Shown piece after piece: positions 42,090 through 51,479 of a stretch of 64,000 bases of DNA (position 1 is its first letter; every line of letters starts with the position of its first letter). The notes below the pieces were generated by a model. That model saw only the letters and a list, made by a program, of their open reading frames with translations, did no database searches and was not told where the DNA came from. A program made the position numbers and the translations under genes. The DNA lies in assembly GCA_037968475.1 (NCBI GenBank), contig JBBKVO010000049.1:7195-71194 (forward strand). The letters are read 5' to 3'. Source of the stretch: SB11 sp037968475. GTDB taxonomy: Bacteria; Bacteroidota; Bacteroidia; UBA8524.

Positions 42090-44744
42090 TTGAAATTAAC
42101 GAACAACACATATAAGGCTTTTGCATTTGCAACGCTGGCGATGCTGGTTTTGAGCTGTAATAAAAATAGCACGAGCTGGTTTAACCGCAACTACCAAAAC
42201 ACAGTTGCCCGATACAATATATACTACAACGGTACCGAAAAACTAAAAGAAGGAGTGCAAACTCTTGCCTTAAACCACAAAGACGATTACAATAAGGTAT
42301 TAGATGTTTTTCCCTACGGTGATGAGCAACAGGCCAAAGCCCAGCAAGCGGCTATGGACGAGATTATAAAAAAAGGCTCAAAAATTATTATAAACCGTCC
42401 TATAAGTAAATGGGTAGATGATGCGTACCTATTGGTGGGCAAAGCCTACTTTTTTAAGGCCGACTACTTTGCGGCAATAGAAACCTTCCAGTACATAAAC
42501 AGCCGTTACAAAAACACAGAAATAGCTCAGGAAGCCACCATTTGGATACTAAAATCGTACATGATGCTAAAACGCTACGATGATGCCGAAGCGTTAGTTG
42601 GTCTTTTAAAAGATGAAACATTCCCTCCCCACCTCAATAATTTATTTGCAGCCACAGCAGCACAGGTATACATAAAACAAGGCAAGTATGCACCTGCCCT
42701 TAAAAACATACGTGTTACTTTAGCAAAAACACGTAAACGCGATGCCCGCGCCCGATACAACTTTATCACTGCACAACTTTTTGAAAGATTAGGCCAGCCC
42801 GATTCGGCTAAATTTTATCTGGAAAAAGTATTAAAACTAAACCCACCTTATGACATGGCATTTAATGCCAAAATTAGTTTGGCGCGAAACTACGACCCTA
42901 AAGATAACGGGCAAGTACGTACAGCACGCCGCTACCTGCGCAGTATGCTTAGGGATGATAAAAATATAAGCTACTACGACCAAATATATTATCAGCTAGG
43001 AAAAATAGAAGAGCACCAAAACAATCGCAACAATGCTATCGAATACTACGTATTATCGCTAAAGCACACTCAAAATAATCAAAACCAAAAAGCGGTAACC
43101 TACTTAGCTCTTGCCGATTTGTATTTTGAAATACCCGATTATACTTTATCTCAACAGTACTACGATAGCACTGTACGTGTAATACAGCCTGAGTTTTCAG
43201 AGTATAAATCGATAGTGAAAAAACAAGCGGTATTATCAGAACTTATAAAGTATAAAGTTATAGTAGCCCGCGAAGACAGCCTACAAAAACTGGCCATGCT
43301 TAGTCCATCAGAATTAGAAAAAAAGGTAGACCGCTGGATAAAGGAGGAAGAAACCCGTAAAAAACGTGCTGAAGAAGAAAAAGAAAACCAAAAAAACCAA
43401 CCTGCAGGCGGCGGCGGTTTCCCTGGCTTAGGTACACCGGGCAACCCTAATTTGGGACAGCAGCAACAAAGTGGGGGTAGTGGTAGTAACTGGTATTTTT
43501 ATAGCCAACAACAAATGGGTATAGGCTACTCTGATTTTCAGCGTAAATGGGGTAATCGTAAACTTACTGACGATTGGCGTTGGAGTGGTAAAGAAAAAAT
43601 ACTAAACTACTCTGCCGACCCTAACAATACTAACGACCCAAAGGAAAATAAAAACGAAGATCCACAAGCGCAAACCCCTAACCCTGAGTTGGATGAACGC
43701 CTAAGCAACATACCCGAAGCAAAACGCAAATACTACCGCGATATACCTTTTGCTGAAGAAGATAAAAACCGATCTAACGATAAAATAGCTGGTGCACTAT
43801 ACAATATTGGCCTTATATATTTTGAAAAACTAGGAGATATACCCGAGGCTATTGCTGCATTTGAAAGTTTACTGCAACGTTTTAGCGGTAGCCAGTACGA
43901 GCCACGCTCGTACTACTATCTGTATAAAATATACAAAACCAGCCAACCTGAAAAATCAGAAAAGTATAAAGCACTGCTAATTAGTAAATACCCTGATACT
44001 GACTATGCTCGCTTGGTAAACGACCAATCGATAACCAAAAAAACTAACGATGGTATAGCACAACGCAAGTTGGATTTTTATAATAGCACTTTTGGCCTAT
44101 ACCAAAATAATAAGTTTAAAGAAGTGAAAAGCCGCAAACCTGTTGCTGATACAATGTTTGTAGGTACATCGCTACTACCTAAATACTTGCTTTTATATGC
44201 CATTAGTGTAGGTAAAACCGATTCGATTGGGGAGTATAAACGTAGCCTTGAGTATATTTTAGAACAATATCCTGCCACCGATATTTCACAAAGAGCACAA
44301 GAACTGCTTGATGCTGCTGCCCGATTGGATAAAAAAGACACTACTAAAAGCAGCGGGCGTGATTTGCGTGAAGATGAGTATAAATATGCTCCTGACGAAC
44401 TTCATTTTGTGATAATGGTTTTTCCTAAAGATAAAGGCGATGTAAACAGTATTAAAGTAAAACTTTCTGACTACAATCAATCATCATTTCCTAACCAAAC
44501 GTTTGAGATAATACCCAGTGTGATAAACAACACCCAGCAGCTTATTATTATTCGTAACTTTGAAGGGAAAGACAAGGCAAACGACTATAAAAAACAGCTT
44601 GAAAGTTTCCACGCACTACTTATGGGCAGCTTGCAAAGAGAAGAAGTGTATTATAGCCTACTTACTCCAAGCAACTATGCTACCTTGCTAAAACAACAAG
44701 ATATAGCACCCTACAAAAGTTTTTATAACCGCTACTACCGATAA
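42090..44744 (+). CDS. porW: PorW/SprE-like TPR lipoprotein of type IX secretion and gliding
   Basis: 884 residues. A TTG start gives the signal LKLTNNTYKAFAFATLAMLVLSC, with the lipobox Cys at 23. The conserved opening follows: WFNRNYQNTVARYNIYYNGTEKLKEGV. Several tetratricopeptide-like helix pairs run over 110-400 and 560-680, and a Gly/Gln-rich linker (about 440-470) leads to SNWYFYSQQQMGIGYSDFQRKWGNRKLTDDWRWS. This combination identifies SprE/PorW, an outer-membrane lipoprotein needed for T9SS and gliding. The next gene is a penicillin-binding protein 8 bp away. No ATG occurs early enough to supply a signal peptide. Confidence 0.85.
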   Translation: MKLTNNTYKAFAFATLAMLVLSCNKNSTSWFNRNYQNTVARYNIYYNGTEKLKEGVQTLALNHKDDYNKVLDVFPYGDEQQAKAQQAAMDEIIKKGSKIIINRPISKWVDDAYLLVGKAYFFKADYFAAIETFQYINSRYKNTEIAQEATIWILKSYMMLKRYDDAEALVGLLKDETFPPHLNNLFAATAAQVYIKQGKYAPALKNIRVTLAKTRKRDARARYNFITAQLFERLGQPDSAKFYLEKVLKLNPPYDMAFNAKISLARNYDPKDNGQVRTARRYLRSMLRDDKNISYYDQIYYQLGKIEEHQNNRNNAIEYYVLSLKHTQNNQNQKAVTYLALADLYFEIPDYTLSQQYYDSTVRVIQPEFSEYKSIVKKQAVLSELIKYKVIVAREDSLQKLAMLSPSELEKKVDRWIKEEETRKKRAEEEKENQKNQPAGGGGFPGLGTPGNPNLGQQQQSGGSGSNWYFYSQQQMGIGYSDFQRKWGNRKLTDDWRWSGKEKILNYSADPNNTNDPKENKNEDPQAQTPNPELDERLSNIPEAKRKYYRDIPFAEEDKNRSNDKIAGALYNIGLIYFEKLGDIPEAIAAFESLLQRFSGSQYEPRSYYYLYKIYKTSQPEKSEKYKALLISKYPDTDYARLVNDQSITKKTNDGIAQRKLDFYNSTFGLYQNNKFKEVKSRKPVADTMFVGTSLLPKYLLLYAISVGKTDSIGEYKRSLEYILEQYPATDISQRAQELLDAAARLDKKDTTKSSGRDLREDEYKYAPDELHFVIMVFPKDKGDVNSIKVKLSDYNQSSFPNQTFEIIPSVINNTQQLIIIRNFEGKDKANDYKKQLESFHALLMGSLQREEVYYSLLTPSNYATLLKQQDIAPYKSFYNRYYR

Positions 44745-44752
44745 TTTTTTTT

Positions 44753-47101
44753 ATGGCTAAACAAGAAGAGAAGAAAAAACGCCACCCACTACTTAGGTTT
44801 ATACTATTTTTTATGAGTGGCCTTTTGGTTATCACTCTAGGTGTTTTTTTACTTTTTGCAGGGATAAGCTGGGGTATGCTTGGCGAATTGCCCGATATAA
44901 AACAACTTGAAAACCCCGAAACCTATCTTGCTTCAGAAATTTATAGTGATGATAGCGTGCAATTGGGCAAGTACTATTACGAAAATCGTTCAAACGTAAC
45001 CTACGAAGAGCTAAGCCCTAACCTAGTACACGCACTTGTAGCTACTGAGGATGTGCGTTTTTATAAGCACGCAGGTATAGATATACGTGGTTTGGTACGT
45101 GTATTTTTTAAAACCTTTTTGTTGCGTCAAAGCAGCTCAGGGGGAGGTAGTACCATCACCCAACAGTTAGCACTAAACCTTTTTGCCGATGCCCGTGCCA
45201 ATACTTTCCCCCAACGGATAAAGCAAAAGCTAAAAGAATGGGTAATTGCCTTGCAATTAGAAAAGCGCTATACTAAAGATGAGATACTAACCATGTACCT
45301 AAACACGGTGCAATTTTCGGGCAACTCATACGGTATTAAAAGTGCATCAAAAACGTTTTTTAACACCACGCCTGATAAGTTAAACGTTGAACAAGCTGCT
45401 GTATTGGTAGGGGTGCTAAAAGCCATATCAAGATACAACCCACACCTTAATTACGAAAATTCGGTAAACCGTCGTAATACAGTAATGTTCCAAATGAAAA
45501 AATACGACTATTTGGAGCCCGCTTTATACGATAGCCTTAAACAACTGCCCATCAAACTAGATTACTCTTCGGAAACACACAACGAGGGTATGGCAACCTA
45601 TTTCCGTGAATATTTGCGTCAGTTTCTTTCAGCATCAGAACCCATAAGGGATAACTATGCCGATATATATGCCTACAATATTGATAAAGCAATGTGGGAC
45701 AACAACCCCTATTATGGTTGGGTAAATAAAAACAAACGTGCCGACGGTACTAAGTATAACCTGTACAAAGACGGCTTAAAAATATACGTTACCCTAAACA
45801 GTAAGCTTCAAAAACACGCTGAAGAAGCAGTAGCCCAACACATGCCTGCTTTACAGAAAAAGTTTAACGAGCACTGGAAAAACAGCGAACCTTGGGCTGA
45901 TGATAAAGATTTTATGCCTTTAGCTATTAAGCGAACCGAACGCTACCGTGTGATGAAAGCGGAGGGAGCCGATGATGCCGAAATTAAAAAGGCGTTTGCC
46001 ACCAAACACAAAATGACAATATTTGGTCATAAAGGCGAGATAGATACTGTATTATCACCTTTAGATTCGCTTAAATATTATAAGTTTTTTGCCCAAACGG
46101 GTTTCCTTTCTATGAGCCCAAAAACGGGAGCTATAAAGGCATGGGTTGGTGGTATTAACCATAAATATTTTAAATACGATCACGTAAACATACACTCAAC
46201 AAGGCAAGTAGGTTCTACCTTTAAGCCTTTTGTATACTCTAAGTATGTTGAGGAAACTAAAGACATTTGCAAACGCCTGCCCAATACACGCACCAGTATA
46301 ATATTGGGTGATGGCGAAATATGGGAGCCTCAAAACTCTGACGGAAAAGAAACTGAATCAGAACCAATATGGCGCGCCCTTGCCCTATCTATGAATAATG
46401 TTACTGTTAACATTATGAAACAGCTTGATCCTAATGCGCCTAAAGTGGTGAAGGAAATGGCTTTGAGCATGGGTATTAAAAACCATTTAGAAGAGGTGTA
46501 CTCTATTTGCTTAGGTGTATCAAGCCTGTCGCTGTACGAGATGGTGGGCGCTTTTAGCACCTTTGCCAACAAGGGCTACTTTACCGAGCCTTATTTTATA
46601 GCTCGCATAGAAGATAAAAACGGCACATTACTTACAGGTAATATTATGCCTGCTACACATGAGGCCATGAACGAGAAAACAGCCTTTTTGATGCTAAAAA
46701 TGCTGCAAAAAGTTACCGCAGGGGGTACAGCCACTCGACTACGCTACCTGTATGGCATTGACTATACTATACCCATTGCAGGCAAAACAGGTACAACGCA
46801 AAATAATAGCGACGGTTGGTTTATTGGTGTAACGCCTGATTTGGTTTCAGGTACATGGGTAGGCTGGGATGATATGAAGGTGCGTTTTCGCAGCACTAGC
46901 TTAGGTTCGGGGGCGGCTATGGCTTTGCCCATTTTTGCCTATTATATGAAGAGTGTGTATGCTGATAAAAGCATTAAGATTAATAAAGGTGAGTTTGACC
47001 AACCCCAAGATACAAAAGGGCTTGTATTTGACTGCAAAAAACAAGAAGAAGACGAAAACAATAATAGTGGTATTGATGCCGATGAATTGTTTGACCGCTA
47101 A
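44753..47101 (+). CDS. mrcA: Class A penicillin-binding protein (PBP1A)
   Basis: 782 residues. Short cytoplasmic tail, one helix (about 15-38), GT51 glycosyltransferase domain (EDVRFYKHAGIDIRG, SGGGSTITQQLALNLF, KLKEWVIALQLEKRYTKDEIL), then the transpeptidase with S488-T-F-K491, SMNN (SxN) and KTGTTQNN (KTG). It polymerises and crosslinks peptidoglycan in the periplasm. The ATG follows porW by 8 bp, so both are cotranscribed. A perfect terminator follows. Confidence 0.95.
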   Translation: MAKQEEKKKRHPLLRFILFFMSGLLVITLGVFLLFAGISWGMLGELPDIKQLENPETYLASEIYSDDSVQLGKYYYENRSNVTYEELSPNLVHALVATEDVRFYKHAGIDIRGLVRVFFKTFLLRQSSSGGGSTITQQLALNLFADARANTFPQRIKQKLKEWVIALQLEKRYTKDEILTMYLNTVQFSGNSYGIKSASKTFFNTTPDKLNVEQAAVLVGVLKAISRYNPHLNYENSVNRRNTVMFQMKKYDYLEPALYDSLKQLPIKLDYSSETHNEGMATYFREYLRQFLSASEPIRDNYADIYAYNIDKAMWDNNPYYGWVNKNKRADGTKYNLYKDGLKIYVTLNSKLQKHAEEAVAQHMPALQKKFNEHWKNSEPWADDKDFMPLAIKRTERYRVMKAEGADDAEIKKAFATKHKMTIFGHKGEIDTVLSPLDSLKYYKFFAQTGFLSMSPKTGAIKAWVGGINHKYFKYDHVNIHSTRQVGSTFKPFVYSKYVEETKDICKRLPNTRTSIILGDGEIWEPQNSDGKETESEPIWRALALSMNNVTVNIMKQLDPNAPKVVKEMALSMGIKNHLEEVYSICLGVSSLSLYEMVGAFSTFANKGYFTEPYFIARIEDKNGTLLTGNIMPATHEAMNEKTAFLMLKMLQKVTAGGTATRLRYLYGIDYTIPIAGKTGTTQNNSDGWFIGVTPDLVSGTWVGWDDMKVRFRSTSLGSGAAMALPIFAYYMKSVYADKSIKINKGEFDQPQDTKGLVFDCKKQEEDENNNSGIDADELFDR

Positions 47102-47140
47102 AAATATTTCTTAATAGGAGGTGAAGTCCTATTCTAATAA

Positions 47141-47185
47141 ATTATAACGCAAAGGGGGGCTTTAAGCCCCCCTTTGCGTTATAAT
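47141..47185 (+). terminator. Perfect 20-bp stem after the PBP gene
   Basis: ATTATAACGCAAAGGGGGGC, loop TTTAA, then its exact complement. A smaller hairpin (AATAGGA...TCCTATT, 47113-47133) precedes it. There is no T-run longer than TTT, so it may work as a bidirectional stem-loop. Confidence 0.7.
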
Positions 47186-47204
47186 TTCAACTAAGTAATC
47201 TATC

Positions 47205-47673
47205 GCTGGCTCAAGCGTCCCGCTTGTGTCAACAATAATGGAGCGTCCGCTATTGCCCTATTTGTTTACTTACTTATCTTATGATAGTGTGGAGGCTGTT
47301 ATACAGATGTTACCAAAAGTATGGGTGAAAAGGCCGCCTTTCTAGAGCCTCAAGGCGACAACGCGCAAGGGGGACACTATGCCCACTTACACGCAACCTA
47401 AAAAATAGTAGTTGGATTTTAACTCACCCCAGTTTTACGGGGGAAGCCGGAATCACATAAAGCGCCCCTCTCTAAAAAAGAGAGGGGGAATTATGAACGC
47501 CTGTACTCAACTCATTATTTGGGGTGAGTTATGTAAAAAATTACCCGTACATGTAACAACGAATAGGCTGCACACAAGGGGGACAATGCAGGGTTGTGTG
47601 TAGATAAGGAGGGACTGAGGGTGGTAGAAGTTGCCTATTGATTTTATAATCTCCTTATCCCAAACTCACGTTA
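47205..47673. repeat. Mosaic palindromic repeat block (copy C)
   Basis: Gap of 670 bp without a gene. It starts with GCTGGCTCAAGCGTCCCGCTTG..., similar to blocks A and B, continues with GCCCTATTTGTTTACTTAC...GAGCCTCAAGG (also in block D at 56.1 kb), includes the miniature element at 47421-47531 and ends with TAAGGAGGGACTGAGGGTGG...CTTATCCC, then AACTCACGTTA (47663-47673). The segment 47383-47488 repeats 22602-22720. The ORF at 47412-47603 is an artefact. Confidence 0.8.
47421..47531. mobile_element. Miniature element with 12-bp terminal inverted repeats, copy 2
   Basis: TAACTCACCCCA at 47421-47432 and its exact complement TGGGGTGAGTTA at 47520-47531. A central hairpin (CCCCTCTC-TAAAAAA-GAGAGGGG, 47466-47489) matches the one in copy 1. 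111 bp, non-coding. Confidence 0.65.
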
Positions 47674-47711
47674 TTTACTGTATGATTCAATTCATAGTAA
47701 AGGGTATTTAA

Positions 47712-47750
47712 AAAAGAGAAGGGCGCCCCTGCGGGGCGCCCTTCTCTTTT
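47712..47750. terminator. Terminator of the secreted-protein/pabB strand
   Basis: AAAAGAGAAGGGCGCCCC pairs with GGGGCGCCCTTCTCTTTT around TGC. A-rich on the left and T-rich on the right, so it can act on either strand. Confidence 0.9.
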
Positions 47751-47773
47751 TATCTGGTTTAAAAGTTTAGTTA

Positions 47774-48319
47774 CTAAAAATCATCAACATTGCGGTTAAT
47801 GCGTTTGCTTTCGCTCATTTCGTAGTCGCTGGTAAAATCAACAGTAAACAATTGGCTTATGCTTTCGTTGGTTAGCGATATACGCACATCATCAATAGTC
47901 CAATAATATTGTTTTCCGCTCACAGTGCTTTCTTCTTTTTGGTGGTGGCCAAACTTGGATACCAAAATGTATTTCATTTCGCCCAATTGTTTGCTCTCGC
48001 CCATCATTACTACACCAATAAAACGATCGTTGCTGTTAAAAATGTAGTAAAGATTTTTAAGTACTACAGTACCTATCATCAAATCATCACCATCAATTTT
48101 ATAAGCGTTTTTATCTCCAAACTCGGTTGATTTGGAAAATTTTACTTTTTGTCCGTCTACCACAATAGAATCTATATGGGAACCCCATAATATATCCCTA
48201 AAGTCGGTAAGCGTGTAAGAATCGCCTGATGACGAAACCTTCTTTTTTGTTTGGCCGTTTACCGCAGTAGCGGCAAAAACACAGGCTAATAGTATGAATA
48301 AGTATTTTTTCATGAACAT
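47774..48319 (-). CDS. Exported protein of unknown function
   Basis: 181 residues from ATG 48319 (MFMKKYLFILLACVFAAT), with a signal peptide ending NGQT. The mature part reads TLTDFRDILWGSHIDSIVVDG and YYWTIDDVRISLTN, a pattern common in Bacteroidota secreted proteins of about 180 aa that I cannot name. The longer frame to 48385 overlaps pabB and has no signal. It follows pabB by 46 bp on the same strand. Confidence 0.65.
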   Translation of the reverse strand: MFMKKYLFILLACVFAATAVNGQTKKKVSSSGDSYTLTDFRDILWGSHIDSIVVDGQKVKFSKSTEFGDKNAYKIDGDDLMIGTVVLKNLYYIFNSNDRFIGVVMMGESKQLGEMKYILVSKFGHHQKEESTVSGKQYYWTIDDVRISLTNESISQLFTVDFTSDYEMSESKRINRNVDDF

Positions 48320-48365
48320 ATTTTTTGCGATTGACAAAAATAACCTTTCGGACAAAAGTTCATAA

Positions 48366-49721
48366 TTAATTTTTACCCACGCCAATTTGCTGTATAGCAG
48401 AGGCTTTCAACATACACTCGTCATATTCGTCTTCGGGTACAGAATCGTAGGTAATAGCACCGCCCACATGATAGCTAAGATACTGGAGTTCAGCATTGTA
48501 TAACAATGAACGGATTACCACATTAAAATCAAAATCACCATCAGGCGTTATATAACCAATTGCGCCTGAAAACAATCCTCGGCGACTTTCTTCATACAGT
48601 TCTACCAATTGCATGGCCTTTACTTTAGGTGCTCCCGTCATAGAACCCATAGGAAAAGCGCGGGCAATAGCATCAATCCAATGTGTATCGTTTTGTAAAG
48701 TGCCTGTTATTGTAGATATCATTTGATGCACCTGTGGAAAAGTGTATATGCCAAATAATTCTTCCACCTGCACACTACCAATAGTACAACTGCGTGATAG
48801 GTCATTTCGCACCAAATCTACTATCATTACATTTTCGGCCATTTCCTTCTCACTATTGCGTAGGTTATACTTCAAAGCCTCGTCGTCAGCAGTGTTTTCG
48901 CCTCTTTTTGCCGTACCTTTTATGGGTTGTGATATTAGCTTTTCGCCTTGTTTCTTTATAAACCGCTCGGGGCTGGCACACATAGCGTAGTGCTCTCCCT
49001 CAAACTTTGCAAAAGCAGCAAACGGCACAGGCGAAATCTTCAATAGTTCTTTATAAGTGGCCAAAGGGTTTATGTGCGCATTTTGGGCAAAAAACTCCAT
49101 GCACAAATTCATCTCATACACATCGCCCTCTTCTATATGCCGGCGCACGTGTTGTACTTTGCTTAGGTATTCATCCCTGCTTATACGCGGGGTAAATTTT
49201 GGTAAGGGTGCAGCCAGTTCATCAACACTACTAAAAGCAGTAATAGCTTCAAATACAGCGGTGGGGTTTGCTGCATCAATAGTAATTTCTTCTCCCTTTA
49301 GGGTAACTAAAATTTCAGGCACAAAAAAATACATAGAGGCAAATCCCAACCCATCAGGGTTATTTGATTGTAATTTCTCTACACCGTTTTTTAAATCGTA
49401 GCCCAAATAGCCCAACAACCAACTTTTGTTTTGGGTATGAAATTCTTTCAATTGTTCAAAAGCATTACTTGCTTCATCCAATTTTAAAGTTGCCTTTGCT
49501 CCAATACCTACCACCATTTCAAAACTGTTATACCCGCAAGCATTGGTGTTTTGGTTGTTATCCAAACACAAACAGGTGGCAAAACTATTGGCATAACCGT
49601 ATAGCTTTTGCTTAAACTGATGTAAAACGTCGCTTTGTATATAAAATATCTTCGTGGGCAAAGTGCTGTTGTTTTTGGAGCTACAATCATACACAACAAA
49701 CTGAAAAAAGTAAGCACACAC
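48366..49721 (-). CDS. pabB: Aminodeoxychorismate synthase component I
   Basis: 451 residues from the GTG at 49721; a TTG at 49661 (MPTKIFYIQSDV) would give 431 and looks closer to other PabB starts. The chorismate-binding domain (about 180-445) has the PIKGT motif, typical of PabB (TrpE has PIAGT), ENVMIVDLVRNDLSRS, FPMGSMTGAPKVKAMQL and GLFSGAIGYI. It converts chorismate to 4-amino-4-deoxychorismate for folate, given ammonia from PabA, which is not adjacent. Confidence 0.92.
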   Translation of the reverse strand: MCAYFFQFVVYDCSSKNNSTLPTKIFYIQSDVLHQFKQKLYGYANSFATCLCLDNNQNTNACGYNSFEMVVGIGAKATLKLDEASNAFEQLKEFHTQNKSWLLGYLGYDLKNGVEKLQSNNPDGLGFASMYFFVPEILVTLKGEEITIDAANPTAVFEAITAFSSVDELAAPLPKFTPRISRDEYLSKVQHVRRHIEEGDVYEMNLCMEFFAQNAHINPLATYKELLKISPVPFAAFAKFEGEHYAMCASPERFIKKQGEKLISQPIKGTAKRGENTADDEALKYNLRNSEKEMAENVMIVDLVRNDLSRSCTIGSVQVEELFGIYTFPQVHQMISTITGTLQNDTHWIDAIARAFPMGSMTGAPKVKAMQLVELYEESRRGLFSGAIGYITPDGDFDFNVVIRSLLYNAELQYLSYHVGGAITYDSVPEDEYDECMLKASAIQQIGVGKN

Positions 49722-49727
49722 AGCTTA

Positions 49728-49758
49728 TTTGTTTCTTAGGGGCAAAGGGGTAACTTTG
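49728..49758 (+). promoter_or_regulatory. Promoter of paaE and the thioesterase
   Basis: TTTG (49728-49731), 19 nt, TAACTTTG (49751-49758): full consensus. About 40 nt of leader precede the ATG at 49804. Confidence 0.8.
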
Positions 49759-49803
49759 CGCCGCGAAAACCATTAACGGTTGTTAGTTGTTTAAAAATCC
49801 ATA

Positions 49804-50886
49804 ATGTCAGAACTGTTTTATCCCTTACGAATAAAGCGCATAGTGCGCGAAACAAAAGACGCAGCGTCTTTTGCGTTTGATATTCCTGCCGAGTTAAAGG
49901 AGAAATTTAACTACTTGCCAGGACAATACCTCACCTTGTCTACCACTATAAACGGGCAAGAAGTACGTCGTGCCTACTCGTTTAGTAGCAGCCCCATTAC
50001 TGATGCCGACCCTGCTGTAACTATAAAAAAAGTAAAAGACGGAGTTTTTTCTTCTTTTATGAATGATGATGCCTTTGAAGGGCAAGTGATACAGGTAATG
50101 CCACCAATGGGCAAATTTGTTGCACATTTGGATGCCAATGCACAAAAACACTACGTGTTGTTTGCAGGCGGTAGCGGCATCACTCCAATTATGTCTATTG
50201 CCAAATCGGTATTAGATATAGAAGCTAACAGTAAAATCTCCCTTATATATTGCAATCAAGATGTGCAGTCGGTTATCTTTCAGCAACAGCTAAATGATAT
50301 GATGGCGCAGCACGGCGGCAAACTAAAGGTGATATATATATACGATAATCCCCATACAGGCTGGACAGGCCGAAGCGGTCGCCAAAGCACCGAAAACTTT
50401 ATGGCTATTACCCGTGAGGTGAGAATAGACGGTTATGGCACCGAGTATTTTATTTGCGGCCCATCAGGTTTAATGGATGCTGTAAAAACTGCTTTACAAA
50501 CATTAGGCGTATCGGCCGGAAAAGTACATACAGAATATTTTACTGCCCCCGTAAGCAGCCAACCTAAAACAGCCTCAGCGGCTGTTTCATCTAACGATGA
50601 TGCTTTGGGAAGTGTGCAAAAAGCTGTTATTATTTTAAACGGTAAAGAAAAAGAAATTGATGTGCCCAAAGGCACTACTATACTTGAGGCTGCTAAAGAT
50701 CAAGACCTTGACCCTCCATACGCCTGCCAAATAGGTGTGTGTACTACTTGCCGTGCAAAACTATTGGAAGGCACGGTAGAAATGGACGAGCGCGAGGGAC
50801 TTAGCGACGACGAGATTAAAAAGGGGTATATACTTACCTGCCAATCGCACCCTACTACCCCAACAGTGAAGTTGATTTACGAATAG
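49804..50886 (+). CDS. paaE: PaaE-type ferredoxin-NAD(P)H reductase
   Basis: 360 residues in three parts: FAD domain with RRAYSFSSSP (about 60), NAD(P) domain with GGSGITPIMSI (about 121-131), and a C-terminal plant-type [2Fe-2S] ferredoxin with C308, C313, C316 and C346. This is the layout of PaaE (PaaK), the electron donor of phenylacetyl-CoA epoxidase. The other paa genes are not here, so the real electron acceptor is open. It leads a two-gene operon. Confidence 0.85.
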   Translation: MSELFYPLRIKRIVRETKDAASFAFDIPAELKEKFNYLPGQYLTLSTTINGQEVRRAYSFSSSPITDADPAVTIKKVKDGVFSSFMNDDAFEGQVIQVMPPMGKFVAHLDANAQKHYVLFAGGSGITPIMSIAKSVLDIEANSKISLIYCNQDVQSVIFQQQLNDMMAQHGGKLKVIYIYDNPHTGWTGRSGRQSTENFMAITREVRIDGYGTEYFICGPSGLMDAVKTALQTLGVSAGKVHTEYFTAPVSSQPKTASAAVSSNDDALGSVQKAVIILNGKEKEIDVPKGTTILEAAKDQDLDPPYACQIGVCTTCRAKLLEGTVEMDEREGLSDDEIKKGYILTCQSHPTTPTVKLIYE

Positions 50887-50891
50887 AAATT

Positions 50892-51410
50892 ATGAGCAAC
50901 CACAAAACACCATCCGATTCTTGCACGATAATGAACGAATTGGTATTACCCAATGATACCAATACCCTTAACAACCTTATGGGTGGGCGTTTGCTACATT
51001 GGATGGATATAGCTTCGGCAATAGCTGCACAAAAACATTGTAACCGAACGGTAGTAACTGCCAGTGTTGACAGTGTATCGTTTAACAAAGGAATTTCTTT
51101 GGGCGATGTAGTAACCATATCGGCCAAAGTAAGCCGATCATTCCGCACCAGTATGGAAGTATATATTGAGGTATGGTGCGAGAACATACCTAAAGGCACA
51201 AAAGTAAAATGCAACGAGGCATACTATACTTTTGTAGCCGTTGATGGCAATGGTCGCCCGATAGATGTACCTGAGTTGTTACCTGAAACCGACGACGAAA
51301 AAGCCCGTTTTGATGGTGCATTACGTCGCCGCCAACTGCGCTTTATTTTGGCAGGCCGCATGAAACCTGATGATGCAACAGAACTTCGTGCTCTTTTTGT
51401 ACGAAACTAA
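50892..51410 (+). CDS. Acyl-CoA thioesterase, hotdog fold
   Basis: 172 residues. NELVLPNDTNTLNNLMGGRLLHWMDIASAIAAQKH is the motif of the YciA/ACOT hotdog family, with the Asn/Asp catalytic region and long helix; TASVDSVSFNKGISLGDVV follows. It hydrolyses acyl-CoA thioesters in the cytoplasm. Start 5 bp after the paaE stop, so it is cotranscribed. Confidence 0.9.
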   Translation: MSNHKTPSDSCTIMNELVLPNDTNTLNNLMGGRLLHWMDIASAIAAQKHCNRTVVTASVDSVSFNKGISLGDVVTISAKVSRSFRTSMEVYIEVWCENIPKGTKVKCNEAYYTFVAVDGNGRPIDVPELLPETDDEKARFDGALRRRQLRFILAGRMKPDDATELRALFVRN

Positions 51411-51467
51411 ACATACTACGCTTCCATAAACTGAAAACAGTAGACTGAAAACTGCTGCCAGTTTATT

Positions 51468-51475
51468 TACCTTTG
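51468..51475 (+). promoter_or_regulatory. -7 element of purK-purE
   Basis: TACCTTTG, then CGCC and the ATG at 51480. If used, the mRNA is essentially leaderless. Confidence 0.6.
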
Positions 51476-51479
51476 CGCC

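Noticed and set aside
47412..47603. 63-aa ORF on the plus strand
   Set aside because: Lies across the miniature element and repeat block C.
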